From: a virus
IMG/VR virus record: IMGVR_UViG_3300031758_009798
Span: 1-34,375 of that record
Direction: 5' to 3' (one strand)
Length of the DNA: 34,375 nt
How positions within the stretch are numbered: position 1 is the first letter of the stretch; each line of letters opens with the position of its first letter. The translations under genes and the position numbers were made by a program. Positions 6,755 to 14,027 of this stretch are shown one piece after another. The notes beneath the pieces were generated by a model. The model was not told where the DNA came from. It searched no databases and saw only the letters and a list, made by a program, of their open reading frames with translations.

Positions 6755-8107
6755 ATGTCTAGAATTAAAAATATTTTATCAGCATTATTTATTGTTATAG
6801 GTGTAGGGTTATTTATTAATCCAGCAGGTCAAGCTCCAGTAGCTTTAGCCACCAGTGGTGGTGGTGGACCAATCGTTCTAGATGGAATGGACCCAGTATG
6901 CCATTCGGGGTGGGAAAGCACTGGACAATACATCGCAAAGGTTCTGAAGAAAGTGCATGACGGCTCCAGAAACCTAAGCAACGGACACATTGCTATCATT
7001 GGCTCAAATGCCACTACAACTTCTTGTGGCTCCAACTGGTCCAGTCAGTTAAGCACACAATTTCTAGCAGAGTTTCCTACTGCTCCACAGATAGATTTCT
7101 ATATTACAGATTCAGAAATTAATACTTTCTTTAGCACTACAGTTACTTCTAATCCTCCAGCCGTATTATGGATACCAGATAACTGGAATCGCACATCCGG
7201 CACTGAAGCAATATTTACATCGAATGCAGAGAAAATAGCTGACTTTGTTAATGGTGGTGGCGGTCTTTTTGCCAATGCCGGTTCCTATGGGTGGTTGACA
7301 GCATTACTTCCCAACGCCGTTTATAATAATGGAGGATGCAATGGTGGACCAGAAGCTACGACTGATGGGACAAATGATTTTGGATTAAGCAATACATTAG
7401 TTGCAGCTTGTTGGCATGGATATTTTACCGGTAATGTCGGCACACTAAAGACTCTTGTTGACTATCCATATAATCCAAATGATTCATCTGATATGACAGC
7501 ATCGCGCAAAGCAGTATCCATTGGTGGCGGAAGCGTATCCCTACCAAGTTCATTCGTACTATCATATAGTCCTGCAACCCCTCGTGCAGGTGAGCCAATT
7601 ACTATTACAGCAACAGCTCAAACTTTAGCAGGTGTGCCACAAGCTGGTGTCACAGTGTCTATGACAGTTTCTTCTGGTCCAGATTCTGGACAGACTTTTA
7701 CTGCAACAACCGATGCAAGCGGGGTGGCTAATATTACTGTTAACACGGCATCACAGGGCACGGCTGTATATACAGCTAGCGCAACGGTTAATGGTGTTGT
7801 AAAAGTAGTTTCAATAACAGTTTTGTGGGATCCTCCAGCCCCAACAACGGTCCCAGTCACAGAAGCTCCAACAACTGTGCCAGAAACAACTACGAGCACA
7901 GAAGCTCCTGTATTGGTTGAGCCAACCACAACAGTACACGACCATAGTAGTCACGATCATGGAGTGGACACCACAGTGCAGGCACAGCTTCCTTTAACCG
8001 GCAGAGATACTAAGTCATCTATGGGTATCGGCGCTTTTCTGATTACTATAGGCATATCAATGTTTATTTTAAATCGAAAGGTTTTAAGAAATGGCAAAAC
8101 CAGCTGA
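6755..8107 (+). CDS. LPXTG-anchored secreted surface protein with Ig-like domain
   Basis: A 450-residue secreted protein. Residues 1-33 are a signal peptide (hydrophobic ILSALFIVIGVGLFI, then QAPVALA). Residues about 40-265 form an extracellular domain with several Cys; the stretch AVLWIPDNW, then FVNGGGGLFANAG, faintly recalls glutamine-amidotransferase-like folds. Residues about 272-360 fit a Big_1 (invasin-type Ig) domain (RAGEPITITATAQ, TTDASGVANITVN). A Thr/Pro/Glu linker follows, then HDHSSHDHG. The C-terminus is a complete cell-wall sorting signal: LPLTG (412-416), a hydrophobic helix and a basic tail. A host sortase would link it to peptidoglycan, so it should decorate the infected cell and not the virion. 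A GAGGGAG ribosome site precedes the ATG. The C-terminal 17 bases overlap the next gene. Confidence 0.88.
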   Translation: MSRIKNILSALFIVIGVGLFINPAGQAPVALATSGGGGPIVLDGMDPVCHSGWESTGQYIAKVLKKVHDGSRNLSNGHIAIIGSNATTTSCGSNWSSQLSTQFLAEFPTAPQIDFYITDSEINTFFSTTVTSNPPAVLWIPDNWNRTSGTEAIFTSNAEKIADFVNGGGGLFANAGSYGWLTALLPNAVYNNGGCNGGPEATTDGTNDFGLSNTLVAACWHGYFTGNVGTLKTLVDYPYNPNDSSDMTASRKAVSIGGGSVSLPSSFVLSYSPATPRAGEPITITATAQTLAGVPQAGVTVSMTVSSGPDSGQTFTATTDASGVANITVNTASQGTAVYTASATVNGVVKVVSITVLWDPPAPTTVPVTEAPTTVPETTTSTEAPVLVEPTTTVHDHSSHDHGVDTTVQAQLPLTGRDTKSSMGIGAFLITIGISMFILNRKVLRNGKTS

Positions 8108-8294
8108 TAAAAAATGGATCCAAAAGGCAATCAAAAGACCTGGCGCCTTTACCGCTAAAGCTAAAAAGCGAAAAATGACAGTAGCCGGTTTCGCAGCTGC
8201 CGTAAAAAAGAATCCACAAAAATATGATACAAGAACAGTACGTCAAGCTAATTTGGCTACAACGTTAAGAAAAATTTCTAAAAAGAAGAAGTGA
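8091..8294 (+). CDS. Basic phage microprotein
   Basis: 67 residues: KKWIQKAIKRPGAFTAKAKK, MTVAGFAAAVKKNPQKYDTR and TVRQANLATTLRK, ending in KKKK. This is a recurrent small basic protein of environmental phages, of unknown function. It starts inside the end of the LPXTG gene, so the two are co-translated or share a transcript. Confidence 0.8.
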   Translation: MAKPADKKWIQKAIKRPGAFTAKAKKRKMTVAGFAAAVKKNPQKYDTRTVRQANLATTLRKISKKKK

Positions 8295-8307
8295 ATAGGA
8301 GATTATT

Positions 8308-9123
8308 GTGATATACCCTTATATTAAACTCGTTGTTCCTACAGCATTAAAGGCCCATAAAAATGGACAACTTCCAGCTAATTTGTTGGCTAAGGTAAAA
8401 ACTGGTGGACAGATGTATGCCCCGGTGGCTGCACAGTTTGACAAGATGTACGACGCAGCACTTGCTGCCGGATACAAGCTGGTCAATGTTGGCGATTACC
8501 GTTCTTTTGAGGGCCAGCTATCCATGTTTATGGATCGCTATACTACAACTGATCAGGGTCGCAAGCCTCAGGTGACACGTCAATATGAGGGTAAGACTTG
8601 GTACCTTAAGCCAGGTAAGGCCCCTTCAGCTGCTCCTGATCCCACTGGACTTAAGGGATCTAACCACGGTTGGGGTATCGCAATTGATCTCGGCTATAAA
8701 GACGCAGCTGGCAAAACTGCAAGCATGGGCGGTGCATGTTTTGAATGGATGTGCGCTAACGCTCCAAAGTGGGGATTCTATCTCCAGACAAGCGACAAGA
8801 ACTCTAAAGAGTTCGAAGCTTGGCACTGGCAATACTGCCTAGGTGATGCAGCTCCTGACGGATCTGCTGCCGCTCCTGTTGAGGCTATTAAGCCATCTGG
8901 CGGTGCCGTTGAAGCTGGGCCTATGGAGTTTAAGTATCCCGGCCAACCAGTTAAGCTTGGTTCCAAAGGCGCTTCGGCTATGTTGGTTCAAGCAATTATT
9001 GGCGCAAAAGCTGATGGTGATTTTGGTCCAAAGTCAGTTGAGGCCCTTAAAAAGTGGCAAGCAGCAAATGGTCTTAAGGCTGATGGTGTTGTTGGTCCAA
9101 TAACATGGGATAAAATGTTCTGA
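8308..9123 (+). CDS. Endolysin: M15 (VanY-like) peptidase with peptidoglycan-binding domain
   Basis: A 271-residue enzyme with a GTG start and an AGGAG site. Residues about 40-180 form a D-Ala-D-Ala carboxypeptidase/M15 domain: YRSFEGQ, SNHGWGIAIDLG with zinc ligands His 120 and Asp 127, and EAWHWQY with catalytic Glu 170 and zinc ligand His 173. A Pro/Ala linker leads to a PG_binding_1 domain (about 207-271; VKLGSKGASAMLVQ, ADGDFGPKSVEALKKWQ, ADGVVGPITW). There is no signal peptide, so release needs a holin. It cuts peptide cross-links in the wall. Codons here are more C/G-ending than in neighbouring genes, suggesting a different origin or selection for expression. It is followed by a lipoprotein and a two-helix membrane protein. 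Confidence 0.93.
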   Translation: MIYPYIKLVVPTALKAHKNGQLPANLLAKVKTGGQMYAPVAAQFDKMYDAALAAGYKLVNVGDYRSFEGQLSMFMDRYTTTDQGRKPQVTRQYEGKTWYLKPGKAPSAAPDPTGLKGSNHGWGIAIDLGYKDAAGKTASMGGACFEWMCANAPKWGFYLQTSDKNSKEFEAWHWQYCLGDAAPDGSAAAPVEAIKPSGGAVEAGPMEFKYPGQPVKLGSKGASAMLVQAIIGAKADGDFGPKSVEALKKWQAANGLKADGVVGPITWDKMF

Positions 9124-9314
9124 TGAAAAAAATAATACTTACTTTAACTGCAATTATTGGAGCCTTTTGCATGGGTCTTTTGAGTGGTTGCAGTGACTCA
9201 TATCGATACCCTTGTCAGGATCCAGTAAATTGGGAGACTGCGGATTGTAAACCACCTATTTGTAATGCCTCTGGAACGTGTCCAGAAGATATTTATGGGA
9301 GTATACCAGGATGA
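9123..9314 (+). CDS. Small Cys-rich lipoprotein
   Basis: 63 residues. The hydrophobic signal (IILTLTAIIGAFCMGLL) ends in the lipobox LSGC, so the mature protein starts at Cys 23. Four further Cys are in the short mature part (YPCQDP, DCKPPIC, SGTCPEDIYG). The same pattern appears in many environmental phages next to lysis genes. It might help in lysis or in superinfection exclusion; neither is shown. The start overlaps the endolysin stop (TGATG). Confidence 0.78.
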   Translation: MKKIILTLTAIIGAFCMGLLSGCSDSYRYPCQDPVNWETADCKPPICNASGTCPEDIYGSIPG

Positions 9315-9616
9315 ATAATGTAAAAAAAAGATATACGAATAGTGAAATAAAAGCTAGAATGGTTTTCTTTGTAGGAGCAACTTTAGCGTTCACCTTTGCT
9401 GTCATAGTTATTGGCGTTATGTACGCACTCGTGTTTGTTACCCAGCCAATTGATCAGCAGTCACCAAATGATAAAGCATTTATCGACTCACTGCTTGTTC
9501 CGATTGTATTATTCCTCTCAGGATGCCTGTCGGGTGTTCTGGCAGCGAATGGCTTAAAGGATAAAGAGAAGCCAACTGGTAATAGCTATGGAGTATATGA
9601 TCAGGACCAAGACTGA
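9311..9616 (+). CDS. Two-helix membrane protein, probable holin
   Basis: A 101-residue protein with two transmembrane helices: MVFFVGATLAFTFAVIVIGV (about 17-43) and LLVPIVLFLSGCLSGVLAA (about 60-80). Termini are charged. Size, topology and position directly after the endolysin and lipoprotein make it the best holin candidate in the window. The start at 9311 forms an ATGA overlap with the lipoprotein stop and is preferred over an upstream in-frame start at 9278. Confidence 0.75.
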   Translation: MNNVKKRYTNSEIKARMVFFVGATLAFTFAVIVIGVMYALVFVTQPIDQQSPNDKAFIDSLLVPIVLFLSGCLSGVLAANGLKDKEKPTGNSYGVYDQDQD

Positions 9617-9792
9617 TGGCCGCAAAGAGAAACGTTCCAAAAAATCCAAAACTATGGAGTCAAGCTAAATCATTAGCTAAGTCTAAGTTTGATGTTTACC
9701 CTAGCGCATATGCTAATGCATGGGCTGCAAAAAAATATAAATCAATGGGTGGAACTTGGGGAACTACTTCGGCACCACGTAAAAAGAAGTGA
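9616..9792 (+). CDS. 58-residue basic microprotein
   Basis: It starts at a TGATG overlap with the previous stop. The sequence has a recognisable phage pattern (VPKNPKLWSQAKSLAKSKFD, then YPSAYANAWAAKKY and MGGTWG) and ends in KKK. It belongs to a group of small basic proteins common in environmental phages; function unknown. Confidence 0.75.
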   Translation: MAAKRNVPKNPKLWSQAKSLAKSKFDVYPSAYANAWAAKKYKSMGGTWGTTSAPRKKK

Positions 9793-9798
9793 TATAAT

Positions 9799-10077
9799 AT
9801 GGCCGGACCCAAAGGCGTTGGCTTAACTAAATGGTTTAATCAGAAATGGGTAAACATTGGTGCGCCAAAAAAGAATGGCAAATGGCAACCATGCGGGACA
9901 TCAGGTAAAGGTGGCGGGTACGCTAAATGCGTGCCAGTTGCCAAAGCTAACTCCATGTCTTCTTCACAAAGAAGAAGTGCGGTTCAAAGAAAAAGATCTC
10001 AAGGTACTCCATCGAAAGGTGTTAAAGGGCAATCTCCAAAGAATGTTGCTACCTTTAAAAAGAAAAAGAAAAAGTAA
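9799..10077 (+). CDS. Basic phage protein (KWFNQKWVNIGAP family)
   Basis: A 92-residue basic protein: GLTKWFNQKWVNIGAPKK, WQPCGTSGK and YAKCVPVAKA, then a Ser/Arg/Lys tail ending in six Lys. The N-terminal pattern, with two Cys, recurs in phage and plankton sequences and resembles the DUF5872 group, although I am unsure of the family name. The Cys pair could bind metal. Function unknown. Confidence 0.75.
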   Translation: MAGPKGVGLTKWFNQKWVNIGAPKKNGKWQPCGTSGKGGGYAKCVPVAKANSMSSSQRRSAVQRKRSQGTPSKGVKGQSPKNVATFKKKKKK

Positions 10078-10283
10078 TGGATGAAATTTTTTCTGGCTTT
10101 ATGCCGGCAATAAAAAATATTGAGATCACAGCTCAGACACCAATGATAACTGGAGATGGATCATTAATTAATGGCCATATAGTTAAAATAACTCTTGGTG
10201 ACGATAATGAGATAATACTTTCTGTAATGGAAGATCAGCTTCAAAAATTATTTTTTTTGATATTAAAAGTATTAAATACATAA
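10077..10283 (+). CDS. Small hypothetical protein
   Basis: 68 residues starting at a TAATG overlap. The middle looks beta-stranded (GHIVKITLGDDNEIILSV) and the C-terminus is a hydrophobic helix (QLQKLFFLILKVL). Not recognised. Confidence 0.65.
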   Translation: MDEIFSGFMPAIKNIEITAQTPMITGDGSLINGHIVKITLGDDNEIILSVMEDQLQKLFFLILKVLNT

Positions 10284-10293
10284 TTACCTATAT

Positions 10294-10334
10294 AATGGTG
10301 GTGTGATGTGACATTGTGAGCATCGCACCACCAT
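10294..10334 (+). terminator. Long hairpin, possible terminator
   Basis: ATGGTGGTG...GATG pairs with CATC...CACCACCAT around a loop of about 12 bases. The T-run after it is short (TTTGTGTT), so it is either a weak terminator or a structured leader. A TATAAT box lies at 10291-10296, partly overlapping the 5' edge. Confidence 0.5.
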
Positions 10335-10337
10335 TTG

Positions 10338-10346
10338 TGTTATAAT
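10338..10346 (+). promoter_or_regulatory. Extended -10 promoter
   Basis: TGTTATAAT (TGn-TATAAT) lies directly after the hairpin and 57 bases before the ATG at 10404. The leader between shows no riboswitch pattern that I recognise. Confidence 0.45.
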
Positions 10347-10403
10347 GTATGACTATTATGTAGCGTCAAACTGATTCTACCCAATTGAAAAGACGGTGCT
10401 AGA

Positions 10404-11162
10404 ATGGCTAAAATTTTATACTATGATATAGAGACAGCTCCCAACCTAAGTTATGTTTGGGGTCATTATGAGCAGAATGTTATTGAACACGAACGTGAAT
10501 GGTACATGTTGTGTGTTTCATATAGATGGGAGCACGAAAAGTCTACCCATGTTTGCTCTCTTATAGATTTTCCTGAAGAGTACAAAAAGAATCCGGAAAA
10601 TGATTTTCATGTAGTTAAGAAGCTTTGGGATTTACTGAATGAAGCTGACATAGCTATTGCGCATAACGGCGATAAGTTCGATATGCGTAAAGCTAATGCA
10701 AGATTTATTTCCCATAACATGGGTCCAACTTCACCAGTTAGACAAGTTGATACATTAAAGGTTGCTAGAAAATATTTCATGTTTAACAGCAATAGACTAG
10801 ATCATCTTGGTCAGCATTTGGGAGTTGGCAGAAAAGTTGATACTGGTGGCTTTGAAACTTGGGCTGGTTGTATGCGTGGCGACCTAAAGTGTTGGAAGTT
10901 AATGACAAAGTACGCTAAGCAGGACGTAGACCTATTGAGAAACGTCTATATGAAATTGCGCCCATGGATGAATAATCACCCGAATCTAAACGTATATGAA
11001 GGTGAGTGTAATTGCCCAACATGTGGATCCGATGATTTGCAGAAGAGAGGCCAAAGATATACTCAGACAGGCGCATACCAGCAGTGGTATTGTAATTCTT
11101 GTGGAGCTTGGAGTAGAACTCGTTTAATGGAAGATGTAGAGCGCCCAGGGCTTGTTCCCTAA
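10404..11162 (+). CDS. DEDDy 3'-5' exonuclease-like protein with C-terminal zinc ribbon
   Basis: A 252-residue RNase H-fold exonuclease. Motif I is YYDIETAP (Asp 8, Glu 10), motif II is AHNGDKFDMRKANARF (Asp 93), and motif III is YAKQDVDLL (Tyr 170, Asp 174). This is the layout of the DnaQ/Pol B proofreading class, here as a stand-alone enzyme. Residues 204-233 form a CPTC...CNSC zinc ribbon (Cys 204, 207, 230, 233), probably for DNA binding. It could act in repair, end processing or degradation of host DNA. No polymerase domain is attached. It precedes tRNA-Ser. Confidence 0.85.
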   Translation: MAKILYYDIETAPNLSYVWGHYEQNVIEHEREWYMLCVSYRWEHEKSTHVCSLIDFPEEYKKNPENDFHVVKKLWDLLNEADIAIAHNGDKFDMRKANARFISHNMGPTSPVRQVDTLKVARKYFMFNSNRLDHLGQHLGVGRKVDTGGFETWAGCMRGDLKCWKLMTKYAKQDVDLLRNVYMKLRPWMNNHPNLNVYEGECNCPTCGSDDLQKRGQRYTQTGAYQQWYCNSCGAWSRTRLMEDVERPGLVP

Positions 11163-11169
11163 TAGGACT

Positions 11170-11260
11170 GGAGAGGTGCCAGAGTTCGGTTGAATGGAAC
11201 ATCCTGCTAAGATGTCGACGTTTGAAAGAATGTCCGTGGGTTCAAATCCCACCCTCTCCG
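11170..11260 (+). tRNA. tRNA-Ser (anticodon GCU)
   Basis: A 91-nt class II tRNA. The acceptor stem GGAGAGG pairs with CCTCTCC and the discriminator is G. The anticodon stem ACATC/GATGT surrounds loop CTGCTAA with GCT at 11206-11208. There is a long variable arm, and a T-arm GTGGG-TTCAAAT-CCCAC. The 3' CCA is not encoded. It reads AGC/AGU Ser codons. Confidence 0.95.
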
Positions 11261-11279
11261 CAAAATAAAGGATAATATT

Positions 11280-11945
11280 ATGCAAAGAAATATATATTGT
11301 TTTTGGGTTGGACATAATAATACTTTAATGAATCAAAATAGAATTAATGGAATAAAGTCATTAATTAATAATTCTGGCGTTAATGTTATTCTTGTCAATA
11401 ACGATAACCTTATTGAATACATACTTCCTGATCATCCACTTCATGAAGGATTTCAGTATTTGTCAGACGTACATAAAGCTGACTATCTAAGAACATACTT
11501 TATGCATCATTACGGCGGTGGCTATAGTGATGTGAAGCCATGTTCATGGAATTGGAATAAATATTTCAATGAATTAGAAAATAGTGACGCTTTTGGAATT
11601 GGCGCCCCTGAAGATGAGGGTGAATTGAGCGTTACACCAAAACAAAGACCATGGTTAGGTCAGCATTGGGATAAGTTAATGACAAATGATTTATATATCT
11701 TCAAACCAAACACTCAATTTACGAATGAATGGTATAACAATCTTTTGGAAATAATGGATCAAAAATTAGAAAGACTTAGAGCATATCCTGCAACGTCTCC
11801 GAGAGAAGCCGCAGATACAGTTGTTACAAGATACCCAATTGAATGGGGAGAGATTCTATTGGAAATATTTCATCCATTGTGTTATAAGTATACTGATCGT
11901 TTGATTAAAACAATGCCTTATCCAGTCACAGTAAACTATAGGTAA
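11280..11945 (+). CDS. Glycosyltransferase, GT32/capsular-synthesis type
   Basis: A 221-residue protein. It starts with NIYCFWVGH, like the IWVGG/IWxxG start of the DXD-sugar transferase family. The core FQYLSDVHKADYLRTYFMHH, then YGGGYSDVKP (residues about 58-90), is the signature of that group. The usual DxD is represented by SDVKP, a variant metal site. It would transfer a sugar from a nucleotide sugar to a glycan or protein. It heads a block of alternating glycosyltransferase-like and methyltransferase-like genes and has its own AAGGAT site just after tRNA-Ser. Confidence 0.8.
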   Translation: MQRNIYCFWVGHNNTLMNQNRINGIKSLINNSGVNVILVNNDNLIEYILPDHPLHEGFQYLSDVHKADYLRTYFMHHYGGGYSDVKPCSWNWNKYFNELENSDAFGIGAPEDEGELSVTPKQRPWLGQHWDKLMTNDLYIFKPNTQFTNEWYNNLLEIMDQKLERLRAYPATSPREAADTVVTRYPIEWGEILLEIFHPLCYKYTDRLIKTMPYPVTVNYR

Positions 11946-11950
11946 ATATT

Positions 11951-12526
11951 ATGAGAATCGAAAGTATCCCAAAAGGCGATGGAATCAAAGTAGTCATAGG
12001 AACTAGAACTTATATAGGTCCAGATTGGATACATGTAGATATAGATCCATTTTATTTACATGCAACAGATGGTAAATGTTATGACGTTGACATTGTTGCC
12101 GATGCTAGAGACATTCCACTACCTGACAATCATGCAGATATAGTTTTTAGTTCTGAATGTTTAGAACATTTTTCTTGGAAAGAATATCAAAGCGCTCTTA
12201 AGGAATGGTGTAGAATACTTAAGCCAGGTGGTCTCATCAGAATTGAAGTTCCAGATTTTCTTAATGCCTGTAGGCAGTTATTGAATTTGAATTCTCTTGA
12301 GGGTGATAGAGCAATGCAACAAATATTTTTTGCTGGACAAACAAATCAGTACGACTTTCATTATGTGGGATTAACTAGTAGAATGTTAATTGATGATTTT
12401 AAGAATTTAGGACTTGAAGTTATTAATGTAGTTGAAGCAGATGAGTTTGGCCTACTAAAAGTAGATGCAGAAAAATCTGTAATTGATCAAGATTATTTAT
12501 TAAAAATAGATGCAAGAAAGTTATGA
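11951..12526 (+). CDS. SAM-dependent methyltransferase (type 11 fold)
   Basis: A 191-residue class I methyltransferase-like protein. The post-motif region is well preserved: DARDIPLPDNHADIVFSSEC, LEHFSWKEY, and RILKPGGLIRIEVPD (about 85-103). Motif I is degenerate (VVIGTRTYIG with no GxGxG), as in the set of short phage and capsule-locus methyltransferases whose proteins start at WIHVDIDP. Likely acts on sugars or surface glycans, given its neighbours, but the substrate is not visible. It overlaps the next gene's upstream ATG. Confidence 0.8.
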   Translation: MRIESIPKGDGIKVVIGTRTYIGPDWIHVDIDPFYLHATDGKCYDVDIVADARDIPLPDNHADIVFSSECLEHFSWKEYQSALKEWCRILKPGGLIRIEVPDFLNACRQLLNLNSLEGDRAMQQIFFAGQTNQYDFHYVGLTSRMLIDDFKNLGLEVINVVEADEFGLLKVDAEKSVIDQDYLLKIDARKL

Positions 12527-12527
12527 T

Positions 12528-13229
12528 ATGGTAGACGATTGGTTTGGGAATACAGTTATTTGTACAGCCGTAACTGGTGGGTACGACTATGCATTTAGGC
12601 AGCCTCCTTTGCTAGGAGTTGATTATATATTCTTTACAGATGGAAATTCCCCTAACGAAATTCCAAGTCCATGGAAGATAGAATTTTTACCTGAATGTGA
12701 TAGTCACCTGGACAATAGACGTAGAGCAAAGAGACCTAAGTTAAATCCGCACTCTATTCCGATTCTAAATAATTATAAATATATGATTTGGATAGATGGA
12801 GAAATGCAAATCATTAATCCAAATTTTGTAGATGAAATAATGCAGTTTATGAATAATGGATTTGTTGCATCATTACACCCCGATGCTGCTGTTGAAAATG
12901 GAAGATACTGTGCTTATGGCGAAGCTACAATTAGGCCTCCCAAGTATGCAAGTGAACCTCTTGATGCTCAGTGTGATTTTTATAGATCAGAAGGTTTTCC
13001 TGAAAATTACGGACTGTACGCTTGTGGTCTCTCTGCAAGAGATATGACTAATGAAAAGGTTAGACAAATTGGTGAGTTGTGGCATGAGCAAAATCTCACA
13101 TGGTCTTATCAAGATCAAGTAAGTTTCCCATATTGTTTATGGAAATATGATTTCAAGCCAGACATTCTTCCAAAGACTTTATACCACATGGAATGGTTAT
13201 CTTTAAATTTACACAAGAAAGAAGATTGA
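12528..13229 (+). CDS. DUF616 (TOD1/MUCI70-type) glycosyltransferase-like protein
   Basis: A 233-residue protein with the DUF616 pattern: VICTAVTGGYD at the N-terminus, VDYIFFTD, NRRRAKRPKLNPH (a basic block before the active-site loop), YKYMIWIDGEMQI (DxE at the metal position) and a late WSYQDQVSFPYCLW. Proteins with this domain act as glycosyltransferases in plants and bacteria. The ATG at 12528 follows AAGAAAG at useful spacing; an in-frame ATG at 12510 would add six residues and overlap the methyltransferase. It continues the glycan-modification block. Confidence 0.8.
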   Translation: MVDDWFGNTVICTAVTGGYDYAFRQPPLLGVDYIFFTDGNSPNEIPSPWKIEFLPECDSHLDNRRRAKRPKLNPHSIPILNNYKYMIWIDGEMQIINPNFVDEIMQFMNNGFVASLHPDAAVENGRYCAYGEATIRPPKYASEPLDAQCDFYRSEGFPENYGLYACGLSARDMTNEKVRQIGELWHEQNLTWSYQDQVSFPYCLWKYDFKPDILPKTLYHMEWLSLNLHKKED

Positions 13230-13230
13230 T

Positions 13231-13773
13231 ATGAGTACATTAAAATTTAATCTAGGCGGTATTGGATGCAATACAGATTACAAAACAGTAAACCTAGCAG
13301 AAGTATGTGATATCAAAGCTAATATTATGGATTTGGATTCATTCTGTCAAGATAATACTGTAGATGAATTTTTTCTCTCCCATACGTTAGAGCATATTCC
13401 CGTAACAGATTATAAAAAATTTGTACTTCATATGCACAGAAAGCTTAAAGTTGGTGGAACAATTAGAGTAGTCCAAACAGACATTGGAAGACTAATCCAA
13501 ATGTGGGTTAACGGTGAAATTTCCTTTAGAGCTATGAGAGCACTAATATTTACACCGGCAAGTAGATGTGACTCTAACATTCTTCAGCAGCACCAGAGTA
13601 TGTGGTCCCAGCAAGAGTTAATAAAGGATTTTGAAGCTTTTGGAATGACAGCTGAAGGTTTTGATGCAGGAGTCTGGCTATACGATATTGATGACGACAT
13701 TCTTCCTGAAGAAACAAAAAATGACTTTGGAAAACGTATGCCAAACCTTGGTGTACTTGCTACCAAAATATAA
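13231..13773 (+). CDS. Methyltransferase-like protein
   Basis: A 180-residue protein of the same general type as the gene at 11951: LNLG-type start (KFNLGGIGCNTDYKTVNLAE), EFFLSHTLEHIPVTDYKKF, then RKLKVGGTIRVVQTDI. It keeps the LEH and GG features of SAM methyltransferases, while motif I is short (LGGIGCN). It may be an active enzyme or a partner of its paralogue. It starts one base after the stop of the DUF616 gene. Confidence 0.7.
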   Translation: MSTLKFNLGGIGCNTDYKTVNLAEVCDIKANIMDLDSFCQDNTVDEFFLSHTLEHIPVTDYKKFVLHMHRKLKVGGTIRVVQTDIGRLIQMWVNGEISFRAMRALIFTPASRCDSNILQQHQSMWSQQELIKDFEAFGMTAEGFDAGVWLYDIDDDILPEETKNDFGKRMPNLGVLATKI

Positions 13774-13782
13774 TTACTATAC
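13774..13782 (+). promoter_or_regulatory. TTACTATAC promoter-like motif
   Basis: Lies immediately after the stop of the methyltransferase gene and 34 bases before the ATG at 13817. The same TTACTAT core precedes other leading genes. A TATAAT box overlaps the stop codon (13769-13774). Confidence 0.4.
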
Positions 13783-13816
13783 TCCTAGATGTATTAAAAA
13801 TATGTAAGGAGTTAAA

Positions 13817-14020
13817 ATGGCCGGTAAAAAGCCCGCAAAGAAAAATGTTTCGAATTCACCTGTAGCTACTCTTAAAGTAGAACAACCAGGTAAGCCAATC
13901 CTATATGTAGGATTAAAGGGTAGATCCTTTACCTGCCCCACATGCAGTAGAGAACTCCAACGTGGTATGGTTTATGAGCATAATAATGAAAGATTCTGCT
14001 CTAGAAAGTGTATAGGTTGA
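13817..14020 (+). CDS. Zinc-ribbon microprotein
   Basis: 67 residues. A basic N-terminus (AGKKPAKK) leads to a four-Cys motif, FTCPTCSRELQRGMVYEH then RFCSRKC (Cx2C...Cx3C), like MYM/TRASH-type zinc knuckles. Probable zinc-binding protein; partner unknown. A good AAGGAG site precedes it. Confidence 0.75.
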   Translation: MAGKKPAKKNVSNSPVATLKVEQPGKPILYVGLKGRSFTCPTCSRELQRGMVYEHNNERFCSRKCIG

Positions 14021-14027
14021 CGTAAAA

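Noticed and set aside
7618-7929. Minus-strand Val/Thr-rich open frame
   Set aside because: Antisense of the Ig-like domain and linker of the LPXTG protein, with no start signals.
9790-9798. TGATATAAT as a promoter for the gene at 9799
   Set aside because: It directly abuts the ATG, so transcription would begin inside the gene. The match includes the stop codon of the preceding gene.
10347-10403. Riboswitch in the leader of the exonuclease gene
   Set aside because: The A-rich leader does not fit preQ1 or any other class that I could recall.
11170-11260. tRNA-Ser as a prophage attachment site
   Set aside because: No integrase or flanking direct repeat of the tRNA end is seen, and phage genes lie on both sides.
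11124-11315. Minus-strand open frame with a GFEPT-like motif
   Set aside because: A well-known spurious frame made by the antisense of a tRNA gene, here tRNA-Ser.
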